Positions 45,200 to 57,888 of a DNA stretch of 64,000 nucleotides are shown here, piece by piece (position 1 is the first letter of the stretch; every line of letters begins with the position of its first letter). A model generated the notes under the pieces. It saw only the letters and a list, made by a program, of their open reading frames with translations. It was not told where the DNA came from and searched no databases. Location of the stretch: positions 13,805,116 through 13,869,115 of the forward strand of contig CM060856.1 in the NCBI GenBank assembly GCA_030737835.1, written 5' to 3'. The position numbers and the translations under genes were made by a program. This DNA is from Acorus gramineus (lineage: Eukaryota > Streptophyta > Magnoliopsida > Acorales > Acoraceae).

Positions 45200-48100
45200 A
45201 TGGATACCGCATCGGAGGGGTTCATGGGGAGCGTTTCGTCGGATGAGCAGCCAAGCGAGCGGTACGGGAGCTACAGCGTCAGCGCCGACGTCAGCGAATC
45301 CGAGAGCTCCACCGGCTCCTCCGGGCGCCGCCACGACGACGAGATCTCCGCCGGCGACGCTTCCGGCTCGCTCACGTCCTCACCGGCTGTTGCCGCGGGA
45401 GGGATCCACCGAGGCGGTGTCGGTGATGTCGTGCTCTGGGAGGGGAAGCTCTCAAAACGGGAGATCGACGTCTCTGGTAAGCCCTGAAGAGCACCGAAGA
45501 CTTCAGTTTATGGTGTTTATGCTGATTTTGCTGTTGATTTGTTTGGCAGAAGTGGAGATGATGAAGGAGAGATTCGCCAAGCTCCTCCTGGGAGAGGACA
45601 TGTCCGGCGGAGGGAAGGGGGTCTGCACGGCCCTCGCGATCTCGAACGCCATCACCAACCTCTCCGGTGAGTGTTTGCTTTTCTCGATTTTTGGTTTCCA
45701 TTGTTGGATTTCGCTCGATTTCTGATGTCGATCTCTCTCTCTCCGTAGCCACCGTGTTTGGTGAACTGTGGAGGTTAGAGCCCCTGGCGCCCCAGAAGAA
45801 GGCGATGTGGTGTCGCGAAATGGATTGGCTGCTGTGCGTCAGTGACTCGATTGTGGAGCTCGTACCGGCCGTCCAGGAGTTCCCTGGCGGAGGGACCTTC
45901 GAAGTGATGGTCACGAGGCCACGGTCGGACCTCTATATGAACCTACCTGCCTTAAAGAAGCTTGACGCGATGTTGCTTGGGATGCTTGAGGGGTTCCGTG
46001 AGACCGAGTTTTGGTATGTTGATCGAGGGATAATTGTTGATGCCGATGATGGTGAGGGGGGCTACCCGTCGTCATCGATGTCAGGTAGGCCTTCACTTCG
46101 GCAGGAGGAGAAGTGGTGGTTGCCATGCCCTCGGGTCCCGGCAGAGGGGCTGAGCGAGGAGTGGAGGAAGAGGCTGCAGCAATGTAGGGATTGTGCGAAC
46201 CAGATACTGAAGGCGGCCATGGCGATCAACAGTGGGGTCTTGGCTGAAATGGAGATCCCAGATATCTATTTCGAGTCTTTGCCGAAGGTATAATTGGATA
46301 GAAATTTATTTTAATTGTGGAATATGTGATGTATGTGCTTTTGGTGCTTGTTTCTAATGCAATGACTGCAGGTCTCAATTGACTTGGGAAGTTGATGGTG
46401 CATTCCTAGTATGACCTCATGCTTAATCTGCAGATTGCGCCCTTTTTCATGTGAACTTTTGCATATTTTGCGTGGAAAAATTGACCAAATTATTTGGGCT
46501 GGTGTTTCTTCTCTTTGCCTTAACTGCAATTTGCGGTCTGATTTTACAGGGACGTGCATCATAGGTTTCCCTTCATGTTTTGCTGTTTTGGGTCATTTAT
46601 ACTGTCCAATTGGTTTTATTTTGCCTTCTCGTTGATGTTTTGGGAGAGCATTAGCTTCCCTTCTAGAATTTTCAAACTTTCTTTTCTAGTTTTGCTAAAA
46701 GGATTTCTCCAGGATGGATAAGACACCATTTATCCGACCTGTGATGCAATTCCCTTGCCAGCCTCAGAATAAGTTTGTTATACAAAGTGGTTTTATCTAT
46801 TCAACTTGATATACATAATATTCACTGGATGTGTTAGATCTTGTGAGCTTTTTTAAATTTCCTAGCTATCTAAATTTCTCCACTTTCTTTTGTATGCTTT
46901 TAATTTCTCAAATTTTCCTAGTCACATATGCATTTTATGTAAGAGCAAAGGAAAAAATATTTAAATTTTTACTCCCCAGGATCAATTAGCTTTCAAATAA
47001 ACTCCATTAAACAAACCCCACGACCCCTTTTTAATTTGGATACAATGAAAAATAATCCCAAGTTGCTTTGATAAGATTTTGTGGACTACGAATGCAGATC
47101 ATAACTGCCCTTGATGGCTTGATTTGGAACTTGAAGTGCCATAGTTTTCAATAGCTCGTGACCTCATGGGTATTAAACACAGTAAACCTAGACTATGAGT
47201 AATGATCAATAGAAGGCAAGGAGGTTATCAGTGAAGCCTGGCCTGTTGAATTAGTATCAGTTTTCTAACATACTAATTACCGTTGCATGTTTTTGCATGA
47301 TCCTGTGTAGGTTCTTCTAAACATTTGAGAACTTCATTTTGATTATATTCTTTTGCATCATGCACCTTTTCTTCCTTAAGTTTCCATTTTCTCTTACAGA
47401 TCTGATGGATTTCATTTTATCATGTATCATTTTAGGAACAATCTATGCGTAGCATATCAAATGTATTTACATATTGTTCGAGGTTATGTTTTGACTGAGA
47501 TGATTATTATGGCCTCTTGGCCTTCATGTTTGTTCAGATATATCTTTTGCCCATTATCTCTTTTGAAGGAAGTTCATGGTTTATGAAAAGATCTGATGTT
47601 CCCTGTTCCTCTTCTTTGTTCTTTTTGGCTCCTGAATGCCATCACAATTTTCCTGTTTAGTTGAATCTGGGCACTGAGTGAATCTGGGCACTGAGTAAAA
47701 GAGAATTCATATTGATCAAATGAGTTATGTTTGCAATAGTTTTGTTTTTATATTCACTGCTTCTGCCTTTTAAACTACCTGATAGTTTATAATTGCCCAT
47801 AAATATTTGTTTTAAAGTTTGCTTCTGCAACAACATAACGGCATTGTGCCAAGAGCACTACAATACTACATACGTCTAAATGCTATCAATGTTCATATTC
47901 CCGTTGCATCATGTTATGATAAATACATGGCTATTTATGACATAAAATGGATTGCTACAAGCATTTGTATAATGTCTGTTTTTCTCTATGAAGAATAATC
48001 CATATCAGTCAACCTTATTACGGGCTGCTTGATTCCCTCAGAATGGGAAATCTTGTTTAGGTGACATCATCTACCGCTACATAACAGCCGAGCAGTTCTC

Positions 48101-48993
48101 ACCAGAATGCCTCCTCGATTTCTTAGATCTGTCATCAGAGCATCATACATTAGAAATCGCAAACAGGGTTGAGGCAGCCATACATGTGTGGAGGCTGAAA
48201 GATAAGAAAAAAGGATTGCACCATTCAAAGGCCAAGAAGTCATCATGGGGTGGAAAGGTCAAAGGACTCGTAGGAGACACAGAAAAGAGTCAGTTTTTAG
48301 CACAACGGGCACAGAGTCTTTTGCAGGTTTTACGCCTTCGGTACCCTGGCCTCTCACAGACTGTTTTAGACATGAACAAGATTCAGTATAACAAGGTCTT
48401 TCTTCCTGCATTTCTTTCAACATCAATGCACTTGTACTTTCTTTTTTAAAATTATCACAGTATCATGATATATTATAAAAAACATAAAAAAAAATCTATT
48501 ACAAGGCATTTGATTGCAAATTTCTGAGCATTTGAAGAAGAATCATATATTTTTGTTGCAGGATGTAGGGCAATCAATCCTTGAGAGCTACTCAAGGGTG
48601 ATGGAGAGCCTGGCGTTCAACATCATGGCTAGAATCGATGATCTGATATACGTGGATGATGCAACCAAGAAATGCATAGGGGCTGCGGAGTCGGCTTCTC
48701 TTTTTGGCCGAGGGATGGGCGGCCTCCCTGTGCAGAAGAAGATCTCTCCTAGCCCTTTCTCAATTCACCACACCCCATACACTTCACCGTTTGCGACACC
48801 GACATTCTGCTCTTCAACTCCGGTGATTGGAAGCCCTACAAGGGAATTACCATCTCTAAACAAAGGCAGGCAATGGGTGCAGACGGATGGCAAGTTGGAG
48901 AAGCTGCTTGTTCCAGACGTGGAGAGAGTGTGGTCCTACACGGGCAATCTAAGCTCGAGGAGAGATTCAGGAGACGCTCCTGAACGAGACTGA
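45200..48993 (+). CDS. ROPGEF: Rop guanine nucleotide exchange factor, PRONE domain (5 exons, 572 aa)
   Basis: Exons: 45200-45476, 45550-45666, 45749-46287, 48042-48395, 48562-48993; phases close. Residues 1-85 are a variable Ser/Gly-rich region ([19 protein letters not shown]). The PRONE domain covers about 92-460: [110 protein letters not shown] proteins catalyse GDP release from plant ROP GTPases, acting at the plasma membrane downstream of receptor kinases in polar growth and signalling. The C-terminal tail (about 110 aa, Ser/Pro/Thr-rich) is the part that auto-inhibits in family members. The start is the first ATG of the open frame in a GC-rich first exon. The exon 4 donor (AAG|GTCTTT) is weak. 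Which RopGEF subclade is not decided. Confidence 0.94.
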
Positions 48994-49832
48994 ACAAATA
49001 GGCCTACAAGAGCTTTTCTTTTTTGCAATGGCGTCGAGGCAAAAGATGCGAAAGCTGGGTGTTAGGTGGGGGTGGCTTTGCTCTTGTACATTTTTTTTTA
49101 GAAACAGAAATAACATAGATGTAAGTTTTTTGGTTTCTTTGCCTCATGTTTGATGCAGAAATCGGGGAATAGTGTTTCCGTACTATGATTTCTAATTAGT
49201 GAGATATAATTCTCATTGAAATTGCCTTTATTTCTTCACTTTCTGAAGTTGCTTCTTGTCCTCTAAAGTAACCGTCAAAATATTTGCGAAGATCAGTAAA
49301 GATGATCTGCAGCTAACTTTCCAATCGATCAGAGACCTTTGAAAACTATACTTTGTTTTTTTTTTATTTTTGTGGATCATTTTTGTTTCTTTTATTTGGT
49401 GAGTATAGTTGACAAAACAGCGGATTCTGTGAGATTTTTTTGATGTAGAATGTTGTTGGACATCATTCTCTTCCTGCACTACAGTTAATATATACATGTG
49501 CTGGGGATGATTTTGGTTTAAATGTCATGTTCTGTATTCTATTTTGATAGACAGGCTGACACATATAATGCCAGAGTTTGAGTGAGTCTCTTGTTGTCTT
49601 ATAATAATTGGCATGGAACAACTTACTCGATTTGGTGTCTTCAATTAACTTCTGATCCAAGGTATCAGAGAACTAACTTTCACTGGATCTAACATGCATA
49701 CAAACTGTCTGTCTGTCTTGGTTTTGGCTTCACATCAGCTTGGGTTAATAATGGTGTTTTTAGGATCAAACAGTTCATTTAACTAGAAAAATGACTGAGC
49801 TAAGGATCAATCATTCAGTCAATTAGAATTAA
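48994..49832. other. RopGEF 3' UTR and flank
   Basis: The likely 3' UTR extends to about 49200. The rest is featureless. Confidence 0.45.
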
Positions 49833-50160
49833 ACCATAATCAATGTTCTAAAAAGCGCTGTTAAGCGGCGCCTAGTCGGCGCTTTAGGTGGAGGCGGGTG
49901 TTACCCGCATCGCCCAAGCCGTAGGTGGCTTGGCCCAATCTTTAGCTTCCGCTGCTACTTATTCGAGAGGTGACGGAGTCGGAATGGAACCGATCGATGC
50001 CAGGATGGGTGACAAGGTCGGGGACGTTGACCAATCGACGCCGGGAGGGGTGATGGAGTCGAGACGGTGACCGATCGACGCCGAGAGAGGTGATGGAGTC
50101 GGGGACGTTGACCATAATATAAGCATTGTGTCTAGCGCTTTTTAGAACATTGACCATAAT
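49833..50160. mobile_element. hAT MITE with perfect 19-bp TIRs and 8-bp TSDs
   Basis: Element 49841-50152. TIR CAATGTTCTAAAAAGCGCT (49841-49859) has its exact complement AGCGCTTTTTAGAACATTG at 50134-50152. Identical 8-bp duplications ACCATAAT flank it (49833-49840 and 50153-50160). No transposase. Its middle is a short GC-rich minisatellite. Confidence 0.95.
49965..50110 (+). repeat. Minisatellite inside the hAT MITE (~40-bp units)
   Basis: Three to four imperfect units of the form GAGGTGATGGAGTCGGGGAC then GTTGACCGATCGACGCCG. Copies begin near 49968, 50005, 50046 and 50086. Confidence 0.8.
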
Positions 50161-52610
50161 ATAAGCATTGTGTAAGTAATGTATTAATTAATAATTAATA
50201 TATAAATAAACATCCTTGCACTTCTTTAACTTGCTGCATTAGATAGATTTAATCTCTTATATATCTTCTGGGGACTGATCAATTTTAATAAAATCTTGAA
50301 TAACCTCCATGTTTATTCAAAGAACTACAACTTATAAAATCACGAAAAATATGAAATTTTTTATAATATATTTTCACAACACCTAATACTGTTTTATATA
50401 ACATACTATAACTTCTTTGAGGGCTAATGATAATCGATTTTGTTATAGTAAAGCAATTTGTAATCGTTCTCAAAACCGACAATTAAACCAGTGGATCGAT
50501 CATTTTTAAAAAAAAATTAACCTGGTTCTTGTTTATCATTGGACTTTCATGGTTAACCAAAACAGTCGATGATTCAACCAGTTGAACGGGTCAGTAAGTC
50601 CTGTTTTTAAAGCATCAGTCATTAAATCACTTTTTCCATTTGTGTTCAGATGTTCATATACACCTTTGAATTGGCAATGAATAGGCCATATAGGCATTCA
50701 CTCATTGCCATCTCAGGAAAATAGGATTTTTCTTTGAAATTAGCTGGATTGGGGACCCCCCTTGTTGAGTTGTTGTACTCCTAACATGGTAACAAAAAAA
50801 ACACAAGTAAAAAAAGAAAATATAACTGGCTTTCTCCATATTTTGCCATTGCCTTTAATTCCAGCCTAGCCGGGTAAAATAAGAATAAGTCCACCATTAC
50901 CCAAGCAGAGGTGTACATCTCCTGATCTGGCAATCTCTCCAGTCTGTTCCAGCGGTCCCAATTGAATATCGACACAGTGCACACTATCTGCATAAAATGG
51001 AACTTTTTGTCTTCCATTTGTGGATTGAATAACAGAGGTCTTGGTAGGGTTGTAAATTAGCCGACCCCGCTCAAGCCCGTTTAAACAGTTTTCGGACTAC
51101 AGATTGACCCAAGTTGAACAAAGCTCGGGCTAGAACACATTTAAGTCCTTTTTATGAGTCAATCATCCAATATTTTTTTATTTATTAGGTGTGTTTTATA
51201 TGAATATATATATATGAAATGAATGCACATCTCACACGGGGTGGCTTTTTGACCCGAACCATGTGTTCGTTTCATACTATTCTCGGATTTAAATTCAGCT
51301 GGGCTACCCTAATCTTTCTGAAATAAAACCTATAAATAAAACCAAACTCCTCCACTCGTTGGTCTTGTTTACATTATAAAAATTAAATTTTAGTTTTTGA
51401 AAGAAAAAATATATTAGTATATTATAGTATGTATTATTTTATTTTTCTATAGTAATATGTACTATAAAAGATAAGTGTATTTTTTTAATCCATTTTGCAG
51501 TCTATACACTATGATAACATATTATATACTGTACTATTATAATATGTAAGATTCTATAATAGTGTATGACAGTATATGTTTAATTTCAAATAATTACATA
51601 TACTTCAATAAAAGAATATATGATTAAAAAAAATAAAAAAAACTAGTATAAAATACAACTGGGTTGCACAAGAGTCTTAGACATCATTTTCCTTTTCCCT
51701 AACTAATGTCCAACCAAAGCTTCCTCTATGTTTTTCTTATTGTCTTTACATTATTTATTGCTTTGTTCTATTTTCTCTTATTTTTTTAAAATTGTATTTT
51801 AAATTTTTTAATAAAATCATGATAGCAATATTTATTTAATTTTTTTTAAAAAAAAAAATTTCAAAGCCTCTGGGCCTTGCCGGGCTGAGCCCGAGTTGTC
51901 CGCGGACGATAAGACTTACTGCCTAACGTGTACGTTCCTCTGATTTCCCAAATATTTGATTCAGCACCAGACGTATATTATTCGGGCTGTTGCTGATACA
52001 ATTTTACAAGCATTACGTCATCATGAGATGTCTATTATAATATATATATATATTTTACTATTCCATCTAATCTGCCTTTTCCTAGATTTCATGGAACCGC
52101 CCGAAAATGTACGTGTAAATTCAATTAATTCTTTCAATTAAAATTTTATTGATAAATGAAAAATATTATGTAAATATTTTATTTGTTTTAATTCTAACTA
52201 AAAATATAATAAAACACCCTACAATGTGTTAAAATATAAAAAATTATTTACAAATAATTCTTTTTTTATCCGAATAAAATATAAAACTTTATATGAAGAA
52301 GTAAAATCATCATTTACAAATTATTTTTTACATTTTTAATACATTGAAGGGTTTTTTTGTATGTTGTGTTTTCAATTAAGGTTAATCAAATATAATATTC
52401 TTTATTTGTTAACAAAACTTTAACTTTATGGAGTTATTTGGAGTTACATGTGTTTTCATAGGTCATATGAACTTCATGAAAAATAAAAGATATTATGGAT
52501 ATATATTACCACATTACCTTGAAATCTCTAATAAACGGCATATATTTTGTACTTTATATATCAAAATATGTAAATGCATTTATTTTATTCATTTAAATAT
52601 ATATTTTATC

Positions 52611-52613
<3 letters not shown>

Positions 52614-52655
<42 letters not shown>
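52614..52655. repeat. (TA)n microsatellite
   Basis: About 20 uninterrupted TA units. Confidence 0.95.
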
Positions 52656-52661
<6 letters not shown>

Positions 52662-53989
52662 ATCAAAACATGATCTAAACATACTCAGCTTAAAGTGATA
52701 GCAAAAATGAACAAGTAAAACATTTTTATATTAGTTTTCAGTCGGATAAGAGTAAGACACGGATTTGTAGTCGTGGATTCCGTTGGGCTTTTCCCATGAT
52801 AAAGTATATAAAAGCCCATTACGTTGGGAACATATTTTTCTTGGTTAAAGATATACGCAGCCCATTGCAGTTTTAATTGTGTCATTTTTCCTTTTTTTTT
52901 AATCATATATATATATATATTTTGTAGTGTATGCTGTTATATGAAATGATGTATATATTAATATATAATATTATTTTTTTAGTTGAAAAAATGAAAAAAA
53001 AAATTATGTCATACACTATCATATAAACTATACATTATGATAATATTGCGCTATCATAGTGTATCGGACTATAAATGAGGCTGTGTGTATCAGCGCTCAT
53101 TTTTCTTAGAAAATTTTTACGTACAACCCATTTTATATTACAAAACACGGATTATACATATTTCATTTTTTTAAATCATATATCTTATCAAATAAAATAT
53201 GTAATTTTGTAAAATGTGATGTATATATTTCAATGAATTGAATAATATCATTTACAAAAAAAAATGTAAAAAAATTTCGATGAGATATATATATCTTGAT
53301 ACAGTGAATAGAAGAGATTAATAATTAAGGTATATAATATTGCATATAGGATTGTAAAAAAAATAACGGTATAAAACTCTTTTTCTTAATTTGAGAGAGG
53401 CTTCTCATACTTAACATCAAGCTTCTTTGGTGGACACAATGATATTAAGTTGACCTCAAACATGTTCTGAATTTTCTTAGCGCGTCTTCAAGCTATCTGA
53501 AGTTAAAATATTTTTATCTTTTGTTTGTTTTTATTTATAGTTGTATCTTGTTTGACTTATGCGAAATTATCATATCATCATATACAACATAACGTGTCTA
53601 TAAATCGATCAAGTGAAATGAGTCTTTAACTGCTTCATGGAAATCATCATCTTCTCGGATGAATTTTAGTAGTCTCCGCTCCAAATCATTAGAAAATTTG
53701 TTACCTAACAGTAAGTCATTTAATTTCTTCCTCAATTACAAGAATAGAATTATGGCTTTCTTTAAAAAACTTGAGGCTTACGTACATATGTGGACTCAAT
53801 GAAATATAGGAAATTAGTAATGAACCAATGAAATATAACACCGGTAACTGACGCAATCCAAACCACATTTGACTTTATCTGAATCCCTCTAAATTATAAG
53901 TAAGCATTTTTTATAAGTAAACCCCTCACATTTTAATCATTTAATGTACAAACCCCTCACATATTAACCTTATATGTAAACAAACAGGG

Positions 53990-54255
53990 TGCTGTTATAC
54001 ACAGATCTATTTCCAGTTCTAATTCCAGTCCTATAAAATCTATTGACGCATATGTTCATGTTAACAAGGCATATGCTTTGAAATTTTTTTTTTACATTTT
54101 CTATAAATACATCCATGCAATTTATTGAAGTGTATGTTTTATTTTTTATAAAAACATGTATCTCATTAGATTAAGTATACTATTTTTAAAATTTTTGAAA
54201 CATATGCAGATTGGAATTGAAGCTGGAAATTGGCCTGGATGTAACATTATCCAAA
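53990..54255. repeat. AT-rich TIR MITE family, copy 3 (best preserved ends)
   Basis: Left GTTATACACAGATCTATTTC then CAGTTCTAATTCC; right GGAATTGAAGCTGG then AAATTGGCCTGGATGTAAC, an imperfect inverted pair of about 33 bp. Centre matches copies 1 and 2. Confidence 0.7.
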
Positions 54256-57200
54256 CAATAAACAAGTCCATCTCACATCAAAACCTCTCCCCCACCCCTG
54301 TTCGTCTCCATCCACAAAACTCTAATTAACATATTCTAATAAAAAAAATTAATGTAAATATAAAAAAAATATAAAAATCCACTGTTTTTGCACATATTCA
54401 CACAAATCCTCAAAATCATAAACCTTAAAAAAAGAAAAAATTAAACCCTATATATACACAAGATAGGGAGTATGCTTATTAAAAGAATGTTAATTAAAAA
54501 ATTAGATGAACTTATTTATCAGGAGGCGTATTTATGAGGAAAATCTAAATGGATCTTTAACAATAATCCATTTAAAAAAAGCTTACTTACAAATTAAAGG
54601 GGTTCAAATGGAGCCACCCAACTTTATATATTCTCGTTTCAGTGTAACACTAAGAAAAATTGAATATTCATCTACTTTTTACAAAAACTATCATGACAAA
54701 AATTCTTGAAGTAAAAAACGCTCCTTCTGTATCAGAATTAACAAATTAACCCAAATATATATCATTAAGCTAACGCACCACGGTTCACTCCATACACACC
54801 TTTATTACAATTTATTTTTTGTTGGATTTCATTTGTTGCATTACCCTATAACTCAAATATGCTTTATATAACTCCTTTTTTTTTTTCACCCATTATGTAC
54901 TTTTTTATTATAATTTTTTACCATATAGTGAGAAAAAACTAATCTCGTACAGGCTACAGCGCTGCAAAACAAACACTAGGATTATATGCTTCAAATACTA
55001 CTACTTTTTCAATAATTGAATGCCTAGTATGAAATCTATATATACATAGATGGCCATCTGAGCTCCTCAAATCACATTACAATTGCAAAACTTAAATCAC
55101 GAAACTATAATTCTATATATAGTTCATGTCACAGAATTATAATTTCATCTCCACAAACTACAAAACCATCACAATGGTGATGGTGTACACAGTTCATAAT
55201 TTAATTTTATGGAGGGGGTATATACAGAGCTAAAAAAAAGAAAAAGATTATTCAAAACATTCGAACTGTGCAGGATCTTCTCAAAAAGATGAATGTTTAA
55301 TCAATATTAGTTATAAAGCCTCCATTAATGGATCAACAAGTTCCTAAAGCAAGCAATGCCATGCTTATTGATGAAGATATATACGATCATCCTCAGCTCA
55401 CTTTTGAGGTCAAACTAACAACACATACAAACATTTGCTTAAAATATAATATTTGCAGATGCTATACCATCATTTGAAATGAATTGAGTCTCACAAATAG
55501 TGTTCTAGTCAAACCAAGCTATCTGAATACTGAAATGGTAATAATGGTACTATGTATTGCTTCAATGGGATCTTATATATGATCCAATGAAGTCCTGGCC
55601 TTTCACAGCTACAAATCACAATACGAATCGATATATGATTCAGGGTATAGCAAAAAACATGACATTATATTTAACTTGCAAGTTACATGTGCATTCCTTT
55701 GATCTTTAACTCTTCATTAATTCAATGATTCAACATTCACTCCATAGATAGATCTGAATCTGAACTCATGTAAACTAATTGAATGGGAACATTAAGCTGA
55801 TTTATCCATTAATTGTATCAATAACATTAAACAAAACATTGAATTACAGGAACTTAAGAACAATCAACAATGCCACCCATGAAAGGGTCTACTTTTCACT
55901 TGAATTCATTTAAAGGTAAGAACAAACGCCCACCTATGCCAACATCCACTATCATCCATGTGATTCCCATAGTTGGCCTTCGCATTCAACCAGCTTCTAA
56001 CAAAAGCAATGAAAAAATAATTCAGTTTCCATGTTTAATGACAAGTTTTAAGAGCCATGATTGTTAACCTGGAATGAATGTGGATAACATGATAATACAT
56101 AATCGCATGCACATCAATAGGCACCTGCACGAAATTGAATGTTCTTAAAAGAGAGGTATTTGATATGAAAAGAAGAATGTATTCTTTATAATTTCAAAGG
56201 ACCACATGGATGCTCCAATGTATCCTTTATAATTTCAGACTCAAAAGGACCACAATGATTATGGACATACACACAAACACACACACCATCTCAAGATAGT
56301 TAATGTAACATGCACAAATCATCAGATTAATTATATACAAGAAATAATAAACAAATTTTATTGAGAGAGAAGATCATGCACAACATCAGTCAAACTAAAT
56401 TATGTCCAGTGCATGTGATACAATAATGGATGTTGTGTGCCCCTCCCACCAATTATGACACATCATTTCCCCACTTCATCACTCCCAACAATGCATGGTT
56501 TCAATTTTTTTTTAACCTTCCCAAGCTCAAATTAGATGCTTCAATCTTGAATTTCTATACTCAAGTGCTCACTCCTCTTTCAGAGTGCAGAATACTTGGC
56601 TTCTCTCATTGTAAAAGCACATAAATGCAAATCTCTCTCTCTCTCTCTCTCAAAGCCCAGACTCCAAAACTCTACAACACCTGCAGCAATTAAACTAATA
56701 AAACATATATGATAGAGATGCAGACAAGAAGGAAAAGCACATGATGCATGCAGATCTTAGCTTGTGTCAGAGAATAATATATATAATAAACCAGTTCATG
56801 GAACACACATGAATTTCTTTCTAAAATATAATATTATTATTTTTAAATAATAAAAAATACATCTGTACTGTATATTCAGAGACAAATGACATAACTGAGT
56901 AAAACAAAGAAAACGTGACTCCATTTTGCTTTCAATGAAAGATGGGCATGACAGTTGCTGATGCGAGGTGTATTTTTCTATGCAGTTTTATTGAGAAGAA
57001 GAAACCCAGATATTACACTTCACCGTCAGCAACCAAGAATTCATGTTTGTGATTGAAAATGATGAAGAAAGATATCATTTTATAAGGGGTTCATGAGGGA
57101 AAAAAAGACACACATACATCGAACTAAAGCAATCCAAAAGACACCCTTTTTTAAAAAAAAAAAAAAAACAAAGGATGAGATTAGGGTTGAAGGATAGCTG

Positions 57201-57640
57201 TTGTAGGTCATCATGAGAAGTGAATAACAGCGTTTCATAGGCCAAGAAAACAAAGTTCAACCCACCAAATATGTTGGTTCAGATGACTTGCAGAGTTAAC
57301 TGTCTCATGCATCCGAGCATCAAATGTTTTCATAAAAGAACACATATGTGGCTGTTTTTGCTTGATAAAGGAGAGACCAATAATGAATGAGCAAGAGAAG
57401 TACTTGTTATCCATGGAAAAACAACAAGAAACTTAAAAAAAAAAAAGTTATAAACACGTCAAAAGAACTGACAAGAGATACATGGACAGTTAAAAAAGGG
57501 GAGGAACTATTATGATGGATGGAGAAGTCTACTATTACCTGAAGAACACGAGAGGGAGAAAGAGAGAGAGAGAGACTTAGGTTTTCTTCCTCTCAAAAGA
57601 ACCATCATATGGTTTTGACACAGAGAAGCCAACAGATCTC

Positions 57641-57660
57641 AGTTGGCAGGATGCCCACCT
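57641..57660 (-). ncRNA. miR394* (passenger strand)
   Basis: AGGTGGGCATCCTGCCAACT pairs with the mature strand with a few mismatches typical of plant miRNA duplexes. Confidence 0.85.
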
Positions 57661-57730
57661 CCATTAAACCTCTCCACACACAAAGAAAAAACATATGAAA
57701 CCACATAAGAACTTGTTTTGTGCCTTTCAT

Positions 57731-57750
57731 GGAGGTGGACAGAATGCCAA
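57731..57750 (-). ncRNA. miR394: mature miR394
   Basis: TTGGCATTCTGTCCACCTCC; 20/20 match to the conserved plant miR394, begins with U as favoured by AGO1. Confidence 0.97.
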
Positions 57751-57875
57751 TAACATCTGTTGGTTGCTCTTTGACAAACCCACATGAAAAAAACAAAAAA
57801 ACCCAACCAAAACAAAAACACATATAGTTGTAAAGTTGAGTGGCTCCAACACTTTATTTGCAAATACAATATGTT

Positions 57876-57888
57876 CCTCTATATAAAG
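57876..57888 (-). promoter_or_regulatory. Putative TATA box of MIR394
   Basis: CTTTATATAGAGG on the minus strand, about 95 bp upstream of the hairpin base; would place the start near 57848. CT/GA-rich leader-like sequence surrounds it. Confidence 0.5.

Larger units (their letters stand above)
50174..57600. other. Gene-poor, repeat-rich DNA
   Basis: No protein gene supported. Contains GC-rich transposon-like ends at about 51046-51135 and 51870-51910 (CCCGCTCAAGCCCG; GGGCTGAGCCCGAG), AT-rich repeats, a TA microsatellite and a MITE. 55.0-57.6 kb is moderately AT-rich and, being downstream of MIR394 on the minus strand, may include the rest of the primary transcript. Confidence 0.45.
57611..57780 (-). 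ncRNA. MIR394: MIR394 microRNA precursor hairpin
   Basis: On the minus strand the 5' arm contains TTGGCATTCTGTCCACCTCC (57750-57731), identical to the conserved 20-nt plant miR394. The 3' arm contains AGGTGGGCATCCTGCCAACT (57660-57641), the expected miR394* with 2-nt 3' overhang geometry. Pairing continues below the duplex: CAACCAACAGAT on the 5' side with ATCTGTTGG on the 3' side, then AAGAG/CTCT and GTCA/TGAC-like steps. The loop is about 70 nt. miR394 guides cleavage of the F-box mRNA LCR, which controls stem-cell competence and leaf shape. Several open frames cross this hairpin and are not genes. Confidence 0.96.

Noticed and set aside
45243-45914. Overlapping frames across RopGEF exons 1-3, including a 180-codon minus-strand frame
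   Set aside because: They run through introns of the PRONE gene and show no family motif.
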